In this document: positions 25,010 to 35,846 of the stretch, piece by piece
Numbering within the stretch: position 1 is the stretch's first letter
How the letters are laid out: every line of letters begins with the position of its first letter
DNA from: Calliopum simillimum
Lineage: Eukaryota; Arthropoda; Insecta; Diptera; Lauxaniidae
Direction of reading: 5' to 3'
Assembly: GCA_951812925.1 (NCBI GenBank)
Contig: OX638372.1
Location: 2,604,001 to 2,668,000, forward strand
Length of the DNA: 64,000 nucleotides
The notes under the pieces: generated by a model
The model's database searches: none
Seen by the model: the letters and a program-made list of their open reading frames with translations, nothing else
Told to the model about the DNA's origin: nothing
Program-made: the position numbers and the translations under genes

Positions 25010-26298
25010 GTGAAAACAGCTAAATGTGGTAAAGAGCTCAAATTACTTATAGATACAGGCACTTCGAAAAATTATATACAAAATCACACATTTATAAAAG
25101 GAATAATGTCAGTTCGAACTCCATTTACTATAAGATCAATAAATGGAACAAATATTATCAAACAAAAATGTGAAATTAATGTCCTTAATCATACAGGCAC
25201 ATTTTTTATATTACCCCAATTGAAATCGTTCGATGGCATCATAGGTTACGACTTTTTGAAACAAATAGAGGCAAAAATAGATATAAAGTGCGATACACTT
25301 TTTTATAAAACAGGAAAAGAGAAGCTTAGACACACTAGACATCAAGAAGTGAACACAATTGGTCATTATAATAGTTGTGTAATGAGCCACGTAAAGAATG
25401 CATTAGATATCGTTATTCAAAAAAACGCAGCAGCTTTCGCCGAACCGAACCGAGCTCATAGATCACTTCAGGAAAATTTTTTGCAAATAACAAATGAATA
25501 TTATTTTCCAGGAATTAAAAAATTACTTAAGTCTGTAATCGGAAACTGCAGGATATGCAAAGAAAACAAGTATCAGAGAAAACCACCAAAGCCAGAGATA
25601 GGAAACTCGCCAGTACCTAGTTTTCCAGGAGAAATTCTACATATTGACATTTTAATTACTAATAAACAACATTTTCTCACTTGTATTGATAAATTCTCTA
25701 AATTCGCTGTAGTTATTCCGATTGCTTCTCGCTCATCCATTGATATAAAACGAGCTATTATAATGATAATGTCATATTTTAAGAATACTAAACTCGTAAT
25801 TTCAGATAATGAAAAAGCATTTAAATCTAATGTAATAACTGCATTATTTAGAGACCATTTTAAAATAGAACAGTTCTTTGTACCTCCTCTCCATAGTGAA
25901 AGCAATGGCCAAATAGAGCGATTTCACTCAACACTTCTGGAAATAGCACGTTGTTTAAAAGCGGAATTAAATATGATAGATATGGTGGATTTAAATATAA
26001 CTGCACTATTCATTCGGTTACGGAAAGTAAACCAATTGACATATTACAAGATTATTCAACCAAAATACTAAAAGTTGTAAAAGACAAATTACTAAAAGCT
26101 CAGGAAAATTCACTCAACTGGCATAATAGATTTACGAAAACTAAAATCTATCAGCCAGGAGAAATAGTTTTTGTTCGAAGGAACAAACGCCTAGGAAATA
26201 AATTCGACAAAGTCTTTACTCAGGAGGTAGTTGAAAAAGATTTGGGAACTACTGTTATCATTAAAGGCAGAAAAGTTCATAAAACTAACCTCAGATAA
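25010..26298 (+). pseudogene. pol remnant: protease fused to integrase, RT and RNase H missing
   Basis: The frame 25010-26071 (353 codons) begins with an aspartic protease: DTG at residues 15-17 and the flap/IGYDF region at 77-82. At residues about 144-147 it jumps directly to integrase. The zinc-binding region keeps His150, Cys180 and Cys183, but the expected first His (position 146) is Pro. The catalytic triad is Asp213, Asp266 and Glu303, with 36 residues between the last two. A frameshift at about 25980-26005 moves the integrase C-terminus into another frame, ending at 26298 with a QPGEIVFVRR-type C-terminal module. The whole reverse transcriptase and RNase H are deleted in frame. It could not drive its own replication. 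Confidence 0.88.
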
Positions 26299-27075
26299 GA
26301 CATTTCATACTTGTATTCACTTGGCAGCTGTTGTTGACGAAAATCATAAACTACTCTTCCACGATGACTAAAACTTACATAGATAAATATCAGTAACACC
26401 AATTAACCATCAACGCATGACATTTTGTAAAAAAAAAAAAACAAAAACAACGAAATTTTTACCATTTAAATAATTTTACACTGTTCTTAATACTGGATAA
26501 AGCAAATATGGTTAATCCATTGATTTTAAGTACTTACTCTAGAAATAAATAATTGAATAGATACTGAATACGTACAAAACCAATGTATAATTATATTTTA
26601 AAGGTTCCCATACTTTGCAATTATGTTATAGTTTATTTGAAGTATTACTAAAGGTTCATTAAACTAGATATGATTAATACTTTTGCGACAACGCATCAAC
26701 ACCTCTATCAATAGAATTAATCGGCTCAACAAATTTCGTATGTTTCGAAAATTCAATAGAAAATTATAGCATTATACGATGTGACTAATACCACAATAAT
26801 AGATGAAGAAACTGTTGTATTAACAGTAGAAGACCATCTCAAAATTTTCAACCATATCCACACAGTTGATTTTAAGATAATGTGTCATCAAATAAATATA
26901 TCCACATAAATCAGGAAAAGACAAACCAGTGCCTTGTTACAGCCTTATCTCTGGTTTTAACATTTTCTCGCTGTTATATATTTTATCAGTACATGTAATG
27001 GGTAAAAAGATTTATCAGCACAGCTTTAACGACAACCTATGGAGGAGCAAAGAGCGAAACGAGGACGCTTCGCAT
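26299..27075 (+). pseudogene. decayed env-region remnant
   Basis: About 780 bp separate integrase from the polypurine tract, where gypsy-type elements carry env. No frame longer than about 50 codons survives. A short readable stretch near 26780-26880, with an NTT glycosylation-type site, is compatible with an errantivirus envelope segment. Identification rests mainly on position and is weak. Confidence 0.4.
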
Positions 27076-27077
27076 TT

Positions 27078-27089
27078 AAGAGTGGGAGG
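27078..27089 (+). promoter_or_regulatory. polypurine tract
   Basis: The purine run AAGAGTGGGAGG (one T) lies immediately before the 3' LTR (27090). This is where plus-strand priming occurs in LTR elements. Confidence 0.75.
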
Positions 27090-27464
27090 AGTTAACAGTA
27101 TCAGTTGATGATATAGCTAAACTTAAATCGCAAGCCACTTGTATGACGTATTTTGTTTTATTTTATTTTGTTTTCTATTTAGTTTATAAAACATATTCCA
27201 TGTAACATTACATATTAAACCTATTTATGGGAACTGTTAATCGACCTCTTGACATTAAATACTCCAACACTTCACACTTGTTATTTAATTCATAAATTCT
27301 TTATAAAGCAAAATTTGTTATTCAATTTATGTTTCTATCAGAATTTTTTCATCATTGTAATTTGGAATTCAATCAGAGATGATGTTATTAAATTAAATAA
27401 AAAAATACATCATAAAAATAAATTTTAAAGAATCCTTATAATTAAGGAAACGAATAATTTAACT
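27090..27464 (+). repeat. 3' LTR
   Basis: 375 bp. Compared with the 5' LTR I see substitutions at three places (for example gtaCcag to gtaTcag, tttCGtcat to tttCAtcat, gaaAaat to gaaTaat) and one extra A in a run. Confidence 0.93.
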
Positions 27465-27789
27465 TATACAACTTTTGCATTTTTCTATCGATTTTTTTAA
27501 GTGGTATCTTATTTTCTTCTCAAAAATATATAGTCTATGATACCAAAAAAAAATCATAAAAAAGTTATTTCTTCTTGTAAATCTGCAGTTGATTTTGATT
27601 TTTTGTTAATATTTTCGAAAAAAAAAAATGTTTTTTTTAGAAATCAATTTATTACGCCGAAACTTACAAACCAACCAAAAAGCAATGTGAGTATCATTTG
27701 TAGGTAATTTAATTACCTTTAATATGACATGTAATGCATTTAAGTACAAACATTAGTTCTTGAGATATTTGTATTTAAATGGAACTATC

Positions 27790-28517
27790 ACAAAAGGCCG
27801 GCCTAAAAATCAACGTATCCAAGACTAAAAGCATGAAGCTAAACGCAAGCAATGACATGACGTTTAAAGCTGGCAGTGATGACATCGGAAACGTCGATAG
27901 CTTCACGTATCTAGGCAGCATTATCTCCATGGATGGTGGCGCAAAAGAGGATATCAACTCAAGAATAGCAAAAGCAAAAAGCGCGTTTGCTCAACTGAAC
28001 AAAATATGGTCTTCATCCGTTATATCCACCAAAACGAGAGTGCGCATTTTTGATTCGAATGTGAAATCGGTTTTGTTATATGGGTGCGAAACATGGCTTG
28101 TTACTGAACAACTAACAAACAAGCTGCAAGTATTCGTCAACAAATGCTTAAGGCGTATATTAAAGGTTTGGTGGCCTCGCACTATATCAAATGCCGAGCT
28201 ACATCAAAAATGCAAACAGAAGGCTATAGCAAACGAGATCAAGCTGCGCAAATGGGGATGGATTGGTCACACTCTCCGGAAACCACACAGCGAAGTTTGT
28301 CGCCAGGCCCTTGAGTGGAATCCACAAGGCAGTAGAGGACGTGGTAGACCCAAAACCAACTGGAAAAGGTCGTTGGAAAAGGAAATCCAAGAATCGGGAA
28401 AATCGTGGCAAGAGATCAAAGTCATCGCAAGGGATCGTGACAAATGGAGAGATTTCATATTGGCCCTATGCTCCTCCTAGGAGTTAAAGGAGAATACATA
28501 CATACATACATACATAC
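27790..28517 (+). mobile_element. 5'-truncated RTE-type LINE
   Basis: The insertion splits the right arm of element E. The unbroken sequence is present inverted at about 22205-22240. A short ATC occurs on both sides (27787-27789, 28518-28520). The 3' end is a (CATA)n array at about 28496-28517, as in RTE elements, which end in short tandem repeats rather than poly-A. Only the last part of the ORF is present. Confidence 0.85.
27791..28480 (+). pseudogene. C-terminal part of an RTE-type reverse transcriptase
   Basis: About 229 intact codons correspond to the end of the RT (thumb and C-terminal region): LKINVSKTK, then a YLGSIIS motif, the LLYGCETW motif, and the GRPKTNWKR and RDRDKWRDF blocks near the end. 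The upstream endonuclease and the catalytic YADD part are absent. A chance ATG in the flanking foldback arm (27779) is in frame, so an annotation pipeline would call a 233-codon protein. There are no internal stops, so the insertion is young. Confidence 0.85.
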
Positions 28518-29023
28518 ATCTTTTTTGTTTTTGATCCGAAAACCGAAAATGACCGATATCTCAAAAACGACACGAAATAAAAAAAAAATAATGCAAATTT
28601 CGGAATCAGCAGCTCATTTTACATATAAAGTAAACAATGGCATTCACTGGGGAAACATTTTTTAATCATTTGTAGACTAGTGTAATCGGCTATTTGACCT
28701 ATATCACTTTTTTAAATATATAGTATCAATTCCACACCATCAAGTAAACTTTCTATGTAAACAGAACCCAATTTGAGAAATTACTGACAGAATACCAGCC
28801 AAATCATATAGTGACATTACTTTTGTCTTTATAAAAATTTTTAAAATTTAGTATGAAAATAAAGAAATATTGATGAAAGGTGAAATTTTCGATCAAAAAT
28901 GCGCCGAACTAAAATTGAACGCAGAGGTATAGTTCCATGGGAAAATATTCATAGAATTGAATGAACTTTCACATAGGGTGGTAGCCGAGATCAGTTTTCA
29001 AATCGGCCCACCCTATTGGTCAT

Positions 29024-30515
29024 TCTTAAAATCAATTGCATCCTTAACTTTTCATAAATGTATGTATTCTCCTTAAAAGCTTTTTCATAAATGATCACAT
29101 TCAATTACAGGTTTTTCACTCCAAGTTAAGCCTCATCAACATTGTATTGATCTTTTCTCAAACCTCTTCCTTATCTAAGTGATAATTTTTCAAATCAAGA
29201 TGAACTGCTTCCAATCAATTGTCCATCCCTCTTAACCTTAGCCTATTATTCATCAGGGTGCTTTCTAAAATTTATATTTTGAAATGACCCTCTTTTCATT
29301 TCAAATAAATTTTCTTCAGAGTTTTAACTTTCACTGCAAGCGCAGTCCCAACTCGGACCGATCGATTACACAGTTTTTGTTTTCTAAATCATTTTTGCAT
29401 GTTTCCTAAAAAGCGGAAATTTAATTCCCGAACATTCGTCGTGCTCTACCTGTGTACTTGCACACCCACTGTCGCTCTCTCTGTCCCCTTTTATCAGGAA
29501 GCAAACGACGTTTTGCCACAAGTAACTTCTTTGCAAATTCTGCGGTGCTGTTCGACTGACTTGTTCAATTTGTTCCTATGCGACAGCGCAGCGCACAAAT
29601 TCAAGCCCAAGCCCATTGCAGATTCACCCTCAGCAACAACCTCGATGTTGCAAATTTATTTTATCAATTACTGCACAGCAATAGCAATGGCGATGGCTTC
29701 TAGCCATGCATTCAGCACTAAATTTAAATTCAAGCGCCGGTCCCGCAAAGGAATGGCGCTGCATCAAACACACCACCTGCAAAACTTTTCACAAAGTTGC
29801 TGCAACAGGCAACACTGCCATTTCTATTCGAACGATTTTCACCAATTTCGCCGTATATTTTCTGCTACCATTTTAATTCATGCAGCAGAGTTTGGTTTGG
29901 GGCCAGTAGCATAAACTTGGATGCGATTTTAGAGAATGGAATTGCATTGAAATTCTCCGGTTATGAGACAAAAATTTAATTTTCGAATCGCTGGTGAAGG
30001 TGCAGTGGAGGTAGAAATGTAGTTGGTGTAGAAATGCACAAGAAGACTAAGTTTGCAGTTTAACCGAATCATATGTAAATTTTCGTCGTTAGCTACAGTG
30101 GAGCAAAAATGCCCATTTAACTTTTATTTGACAAGTTGCGCATAATAATGTGGTACACGTGGTCTTCGATCGTTATTATTTTGATAACAGATCAAATTTT
30201 TCAGAGTAATCAGAAAATCATGTATGACAACAAATCTCCTATCTAAGAACCCTTATGATTTTTGGTTTTCTAAGAGTCAACTTTCAGTAATTACAAACAT
30301 TCACTTGCATATAAAATATGTCTCAAATAAAGCCCTCAAAAATTAGGCCGGCTCGGCACGAACACGAACCAAGCACTTAAAAAAAAGCACGGGCCCGCAC
30401 GAATATTTCTTGTTGAGGCCTGGCACGGCTCAATACAATAAAAAACTGTAACTTGAGGTGCAGCTAATGTGTCAACAATTGAAAGGTGGTCAAAAAATTC
30501 GAATAAACAAGTCCA
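29024..30515. other. no gene recognised
   Basis: A 171-codon frame at 29399-29914 lies in somewhat less AT-rich DNA. It shows mixed Ser/His/Phe-rich low-complexity sequence with no domain, signal peptide or splice context, so I do not call it. Near 30340-30440 a GGCTCGGCACGAACACG-type GC-rich patch may be a transposon terminus. Confidence 0.35.
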
Positions 30516-30815
30516 TCCACAGCGAGCAACTGTTTGTAGCTGATTTTGGTCAGGCGGCGTGATTGGACCTTACTTTTTTGAAAATGTGGCTTGAATCGCT
30601 GTGATTACGAATGGCATTCGTTACAGGAACACGATAACTGAGTTCTTGTAGGCCTTGGGCGCCATGTGGTTTTAGCAAGATGGCACCACCTGCCACACAG
30701 CGCATGAATCAATCAATTTGTTGCAGCAACGATTTCCAGACCAAACCTCACGAAATTGTGATGTCAACTGGCCTCCAAGATCATGCGATTTCATTCTTTG
30801 ACGTTTTGTGAATTC
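30516..30815 (+). pseudogene. mariner/Tc1-type transposase relic
   Basis: One frame reads through the widespread transposase block with FWSGGVIGPYFFEN, then NGIRYRN, MWF-QDGATCHTA and DVNWPPRSCD. At least five stops interrupt it, and the second catalytic Asp lies in QDG. Only the central to C-terminal DDE core remains, and no terminal repeats are visible nearby. Confidence 0.85.
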
Positions 30816-32655
30816 TCAGGCTTATAGGATAGTTTTTTGAATTCCGTGCACTTTTTGGTTGGACCTTGCTTTTATTTTCTAAGTTACTTGTATTTCAGGG
30901 GGAGTACAGTGTTGCCATGTTAAATTTAGTTTTTCCAATGATTTATATACTTTGCGCTACTGTCTAAATTTCATATGCAATAAAGAATGACCGAAAATGT
31001 TCAGCGCTTCTATTTCCTTCGTTTTAACAGTAACTTAAATTTTAACGGAACATTAAAGCATGGCCACGACAACACTTGCAATGTCGCACACCTAGCGGAA
31101 CATACCGGTGTACGGTAGGCAAGACTATGGCATGGGGAGGGGCGCAATACTCATTCAAGGGGCTTAGAAGAGTTGTAAGCGGCTTCGAGTATTTGACTGA
31201 GGTGAAATGCAACAAAATCGAATTATTATTGCCCGTGTTTTTCTGGTATATTGCTACCTTAACATGAATTTGCATTTGGCCAATGAATTTCGGCGCAAAA
31301 GTTTGTTTTATTTTTTGTTTTACCGCTTGCAACCATATGTAAGTATGTAGGTACATACTCGTATATATGTATGTACCATATTGTTGTTTTCTCGAAATTG
31401 AAACCATTTGGAGTCAAACCGGTACAGCAACATAGGGTAAGTGAATTGCTCTAGGAAAGTGGTATGAGCCTGCAATGTTTATTGATTTTTATATTATGCG
31501 AAACACTGAAAAAACATTGCTAAAGTTGCAACAAAAAAAAAAAAAAAAAGGGTTGGAAGCGCTACGCGTGTAACTATGCCAATTTATATTCAAGTTTTTA
31601 GTTTGTTATAAAATTTTAAAATTTTTTCATAAAAAATATCACGTCGTCCAAATCTGGTTTTTTTTTTTTTTTTTTTCAATTTCAACCAACACTAATTTTT
31701 ACGCGCCATCCGATTTAAGCATGATTATATGTATCATAAGTAAGAATTTTAAAATCTTTTAAAGGGCACCTTTCGAAGAAAAGTGGCAAAATGCCTTCAT
31801 GTTATTGAATTTTCTTAACTTTTAGGTAAGGATATTTCGGAGAAACAAAGCGATACTATTAGAATTTGAAATGAGTTTTGAAGAAAAAGATTAATACTTT
31901 CAACTATCATATTTAGTTTAATGAATACCAATCACCATGTCTTGTAAAAAAGTTCAAAAGAAGCAAACATAGGTGTTTTCTTAATGTTTAGGATATCTCG
32001 AAAACCAAACGTAATAATGCAACGTTCCGCCAATTTAGATACAGATAATTCAAATACGTCGATAATGACTATTTTTGTTTTTGCCTGTTGGTTTTTGTAG
32101 AAAAATGTCATTAATAAATCCTACATGGAAACCATTTTTACCACTTTTTCGAAAGCCGCCCTATAAGAGATTTTAAAGATCATTCTTATAGTCATCAACA
32201 TCATTTCATAAATATTCCAATGAAACCAGTTCTGTCCCTGTTTCTATGCCTGAATGTCATATTCGATTGATTTTTTTGTTGGAAAGGTTATGAAGACGAG
32301 AAGGTTTTAATTTTTTTTCAGTGAACGGTGCAACGCTCCTATGTGGAAAAAATTCTCTCACGGCTGAACTGCTGCATCGATTTTTATGTAATTTGGTGTA
32401 GAGATAGAATTTACACTGTGGAACTATAATTTAACCCTAATGTTTTTAAGTGGACAGTACCGCCGCCCTAAAAAAAAGCGCTCTCAGGGGTAAGCCGTAG
32501 ATTTTTATGAAATTTGTTATAGAGATAGGGTTAACACTAAAGAACGATAACATGACCTTTATGTTTCTTTAAGTGGGCGATGCCATGCCTCTAAATAAGA
32601 AAAGCTTAAATAGAATAAATATTTAGAATTATATCATTTCTTAGTTCATACGTAT
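30816..32655. other. no gene; degraded tandem block at 32340-32600
   Basis: Small frames at 31042-31407 (minus) and 31076-31267 (plus) are mutual shadows. At about 32340-32600 a block of roughly 130 bp containing GATTTTTATGtAATTTG and AGAGATAG is present twice in tandem, diverged. It is likely an old repeat. Simple TATG repeats occur at about 31320-31380. Confidence 0.4.
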
Positions 32656-32663
32656 ATGAATAT

Positions 32664-33899
32664 TAGGGTGGGCCGATTTGAAAACTGATCTCGGCTACCC
32701 CCCTATGTGAAAGTTCATTCAATTCTATGAATATTTGCCCATGGAACTATACCTCTGCGTTCAACTTTAGTTCGGTGCATTTTTGATCGAAAATTTTACC
32801 TTTTTTATAAATATTTTTTTTTATTTTCATACTAAATTTTAAAAATTTTTTTAAAGACAAAAGTAATGTCATTATATGATTTTGCTGGTATTTTGTCAGT
32901 AATCAATTAAATTGGGTTCTGTTTACATAAAATGTTTATTTGATGATATGGAATTGATGCTATACATTTAAAAAAGTGATATGGGTCCAATAGCCGATTA
33001 TTGTGACCGACTTTCAAAATAAACGTTTCATATTTCTGGATAAATTTTTCAAACAAAACACCAATCTAGGCTGAAAGTTCATTCAATTCTATGAATATTT
33101 CCCCAAAGAACCATACCTCTACGTTCAACTTTAGTTCGGCGCATTTTCGATTGAAAATTTTACCTTGCGTTTAATATTTATTTTTATGCTTAATTTTCAA
33201 AATTCCTATAGAGACAAAAGTAATATCATAATATGTTTAGGCTGGTATTCTGTCAGTAATCAATAAAATTGGGTTCTATTTTTACGAAAAGTTTACTTGA
33301 TAGCATGAAATTGATTATATTTATTCCAAAAAAATATATCGGTCAAATAACCGATTTATTATAAACGATTCATATTTTTACATAGATTTTTTCAATCAAA
33401 ACACCAACCCAAGTGTTTTTGGATGCTGGGATGCCAAATCTGACACTAATTTTTTTCCAGAGCAATATCTAGTGGCAGTTTTAGGAAATAAATTAGCCAC
33501 TTTTTTTAATTTTACAGAACAATATACCAAAAATCCATGTAAAAATATGAATCGTTTATAATAAATCGGTTTTTTGACCGATATAATTTGTTGGAATAAA
33601 TATAATCAATTTCACGCTATCAAGTAAACTTCTTGTAAAAACAGAACCCAATTGATTGCTGACAGAATACCAGCCAAAACATATTATGATATTACTTTTG
33701 TCTCTATAGGAGTTTTGAAAACTAAGCATAAAAATAAATATTAAACGCAAGGTAAAATTTTCAATCGAAAATGCGCCGAACTAAAGTTGAACGTAGAGGT
33801 ATGGTTCTTTGGGCAAATATTCATAGAATTGAATGAACTTTCACATAGGGGGGTAGCCGAGGTCGATAAGATTTCGTCCACACAATTTGGCCCACCCTA
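32664..33899. mobile_element. element D: compact hAT-like foldback, relative of element C
   Basis: The 1,236-bp element has ends TAGGGTGGGCC and the inverse complement. A perfect 8-bp target duplication ATGAATAT lies at 32656-32663 and 33900-33907. The GAAAGTTCATTCAATTC block occurs twice in tandem on the left (32709 and 33073) and once inverted on the right (about 33840). A central unpaired region (about 33390-33535) matches C at 21540-21690. No open frame is present. D preserves the uninterrupted versions of the sites where B and E landed in C. Confidence 0.9.
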
Positions 33900-33907
33900 A
33901 TGAATAT

Positions 33908-35684
33908 ATATTTAGGCGACCGTGTAATGAAAGGTCATGATGATAAATCGGTTCCAGTTTTAACAGAAAGATGGACACATTTGGTAAGAAATAACCACAG
34001 CTTAACATGAAAATCTGAGAAAATCATGGAACATTTTTTTATTTATTTAGAGCCGATTGACAACCATCTAATTTAACAAAATGCTATTTAACGGCCCCTC
34101 TAATGTGCATATATGAATTGAATAAATGTAATCCAATAAAATGTTCAGTGTATTTTATAACGTAAAGAAATTGGCGTCTGTTGCGGTTCCAAGTTTTTCC
34201 ATTTATTTATTGACAGTTGATTTTTGGCATACTTGACATGACAAGGAGGTTTATTTTCGGTTTGTAAATTAAAATGATTGCAAAAAATAAGTAAAATGGC
34301 AATAAAAATAAAATATATGGCATCGTCTATTAAGTGAAACCATGTCAGTTAGACATTTTGATGTTAAAATAAATAAAACAAAATATTAGATCAAACAGAC
34401 TACATACATGTCTAAAAAGGACTTTCTTCTCATTACATAGTTTTGTTTAGATATTTTATTATCTACTAAGAAAAATTGTTTCTAATTTCATGCAGTAGGT
34501 GAATAAGCAGATCATGTCGGGGACGATGGTTTATTTAAAGATAAGATTGCGCATTTATCTCCTGCTTCCTTTATGATTCCATCAAAGTAAAAAAGCACTG
34601 CGTGGCAGAATATGTCATTAATACAATTTCATTCATACAGTAATTTTAACTCCTTATCAGGGTGACTAGTGTCCGTAGAAAATTTTTCTGTTGAAATTAT
34701 AGAGGAAGTTATCCAAAGCATATCCTTAGGAAATGAACAACTTTTTGGAGATGTTACTGACAGATTTGTCGTTGTGCTGAGCATAATAAGCTTAATTCTG
34801 ACTAAGGTTGCATGCTTCATCTTTAGGCTTTAGGTATTTCTTGACTGTGGTGACTCGTGATTTAATTTTCAGTAGAATAGTTTTATGGGAAACTCAACCC
34901 ATTTTATGGAAAAAACTGTTAAAAAACACATAAAATAAGAATGCTATCTATTGAAAAAACACCCTTGGTATATACCAATATTATTCACAATATTGCAACA
35001 TACAAATATGCACCGCAATTGTTCATGGGCTCATGTGAAATTTGCACTTTAAATATTTTTTCGTGATCAATTGTCATTAGTGGCCCGAAGGAGTTAAGGC
35101 GAATTATGCTTTTTCATGCGAATTTAATGCGCCATTAAGTCTACTCAGTAAGGCACTACAGTTAGTACTCATGTAGGTATGACCGCTAAGTCTGCGACTT
35201 CTTTACAATTTTTTTCTTACTATGGCACAGAGCATAAGATTAAAAATAATTTTCTACATTTTTTGATACTTAACCTACGCAAAAATAAAATACATTCCTC
35301 TGTCAAAGTTCATTTCCGTGAATCCCTATGCAGCAATTTGTATGTTTTGTTGCTTTCGTTCTAAGGTACAATAAGGCGCAAGGAACAATGAACATACGTA
35401 TACCAAAGAAGTCAATATTACTCAAAATACGAAAAAGTTGGCAACTCAGTAACAGCACCTAAAAGCCGCGTTGCCGTTTTTGTGAAACTTAACCAAAATT
35501 GGTAAATTTTTTCTGGTTTTGGACATGCTAGCATTTTCTTCATTTTTGAAAAAAAAAAAAAAAAAATTTTTTAATCTATGCACAGAGAAATGGTACGAAT
35601 TTACTAATTTATTTCTAACAAATTTTACCAGAATTTCAAATCAAAATAGTGACCCACTGAAATAAAAAAAAATGAACTGACCAC
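33908..35684. other. no gene recognised
   Basis: Only short unsupported frames (34629-34820, 35179-35364). The stretch 35580-35680 is repeat sequence related to 18715-18800 and leads into the SINE-like copy. Confidence 0.4.
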
Positions 35685-35800
35685 ACTCGGATTCGAACCG
35701 CAGTATGTCTGACTGACAAAAAGATATACATCAACTCCTCTGCACTGCTGGCCCATATGATGAAGAGGTATAAAAATTGCATTTTAAGCAAATGTCTGTC
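35685..35800 (-). mobile_element. tRNA-derived SINE-like element, copy 2
   Basis: On the minus strand a good B box, GCGGTTCGAATCC (about 35692-35704), lies about 50-60 bp after an A-box-like GGCCAGCAGTGCAGAGG (near 35750). The sequence before the A box (gatgaagaggtataaa on the plus strand) matches the copy at 5922-6062. It does not fold into a full tRNA. Confidence 0.5.
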
Positions 35801-35846
35801 CAAACAAAAATATATTTACTAGAATTCTAAAGTCAAAACGGTTATA

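Larger units (their letters stand above)
23063..27464 (+). mobile_element. gypsy-type (errantivirus-like) LTR element with RT/RNase H deleted
   Basis: The element is 4,402 bp with LTRs of 374 and 375 bp, starting AGTTAAC and ending TTTAACT, the ends typical of gypsy. TATA at 23059-23062 and 27465-27468 is the 4-bp target duplication. The inverted arm of element E (around 22543-22575) shows the undisturbed target, TTGTATACAA. The order is LTR, tRNA-Lys-type primer site, broken gag, protease joined to integrase, env-region remnant, polypurine tract, LTR. The reverse transcriptase and RNase H regions are missing. The LTRs differ at only about three bases and one A-run length, so the insertion is recent despite the defects. 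Confidence 0.92.
22078..28682. mobile_element. element E: long-palindrome foldback inside element C
   Basis: The ends are CACTAGTCTACA at 22078 and its inverse complement ending 28682, with TA outside each (22075-22076 plus one extra A; 28683-28684). The equivalent unbroken sequence in elements C and D (near 19735 and 33000) has a single TA, so a TA duplication is likely. Left arm 22078-about 22692 pairs with a right arm now cut into about 22915-23062, 27469-27789 and 28518-28682. The central spacer of about 220 bp has no gene. Before the LTR element and the LINE arrived it was about 1.47 kb. No transposase is present. Small frames at 22371-22751 and 22592-22795 are arm sequence. Confidence 0.75.
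19396..29015. mobile_element. element C: hAT-like foldback hosting four nested insertions
   Basis: The termini are TAGGGTGGGC at 19396 and its inverse complement ending at 29015. A perfect 8-bp target duplication TTGGTCAT occupies 19388-19395 and 29016-29023. Eight-bp duplication and TAGGG ends fit the hAT superfamily. The arms consist of tandem, then inverted, copies of a block of about 370 bp that begins GAAAGTTCATTCAATTC (19443, 19814; inverted at about 21998 and 28968). No transposase is present. Removing the nested elements (B, E with its own insertions) leaves about 1.6 kb of C itself, similar to element D. The whole 9.6 kb therefore arose by successive insertion into one non-autonomous element. 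Confidence 0.85.

Noticed and set aside
26640..26900. Intact envelope gene in the gypsy-type element
   Set aside because: Only a short readable fragment remains. Stops occur in every frame.
29399..29914. 171-codon plus-strand frame
   Set aside because: No domain, signal peptide, splice context or consistent codon use. The sequence is low-complexity and overlaps another open frame (29797-29979).
35692..35760. Possible functional tRNA gene on the minus strand
   Set aside because: A good B box is present but no acceptor or anticodon stem can be paired, and a related copy exists at 5.9 kb, so a SINE is more likely.
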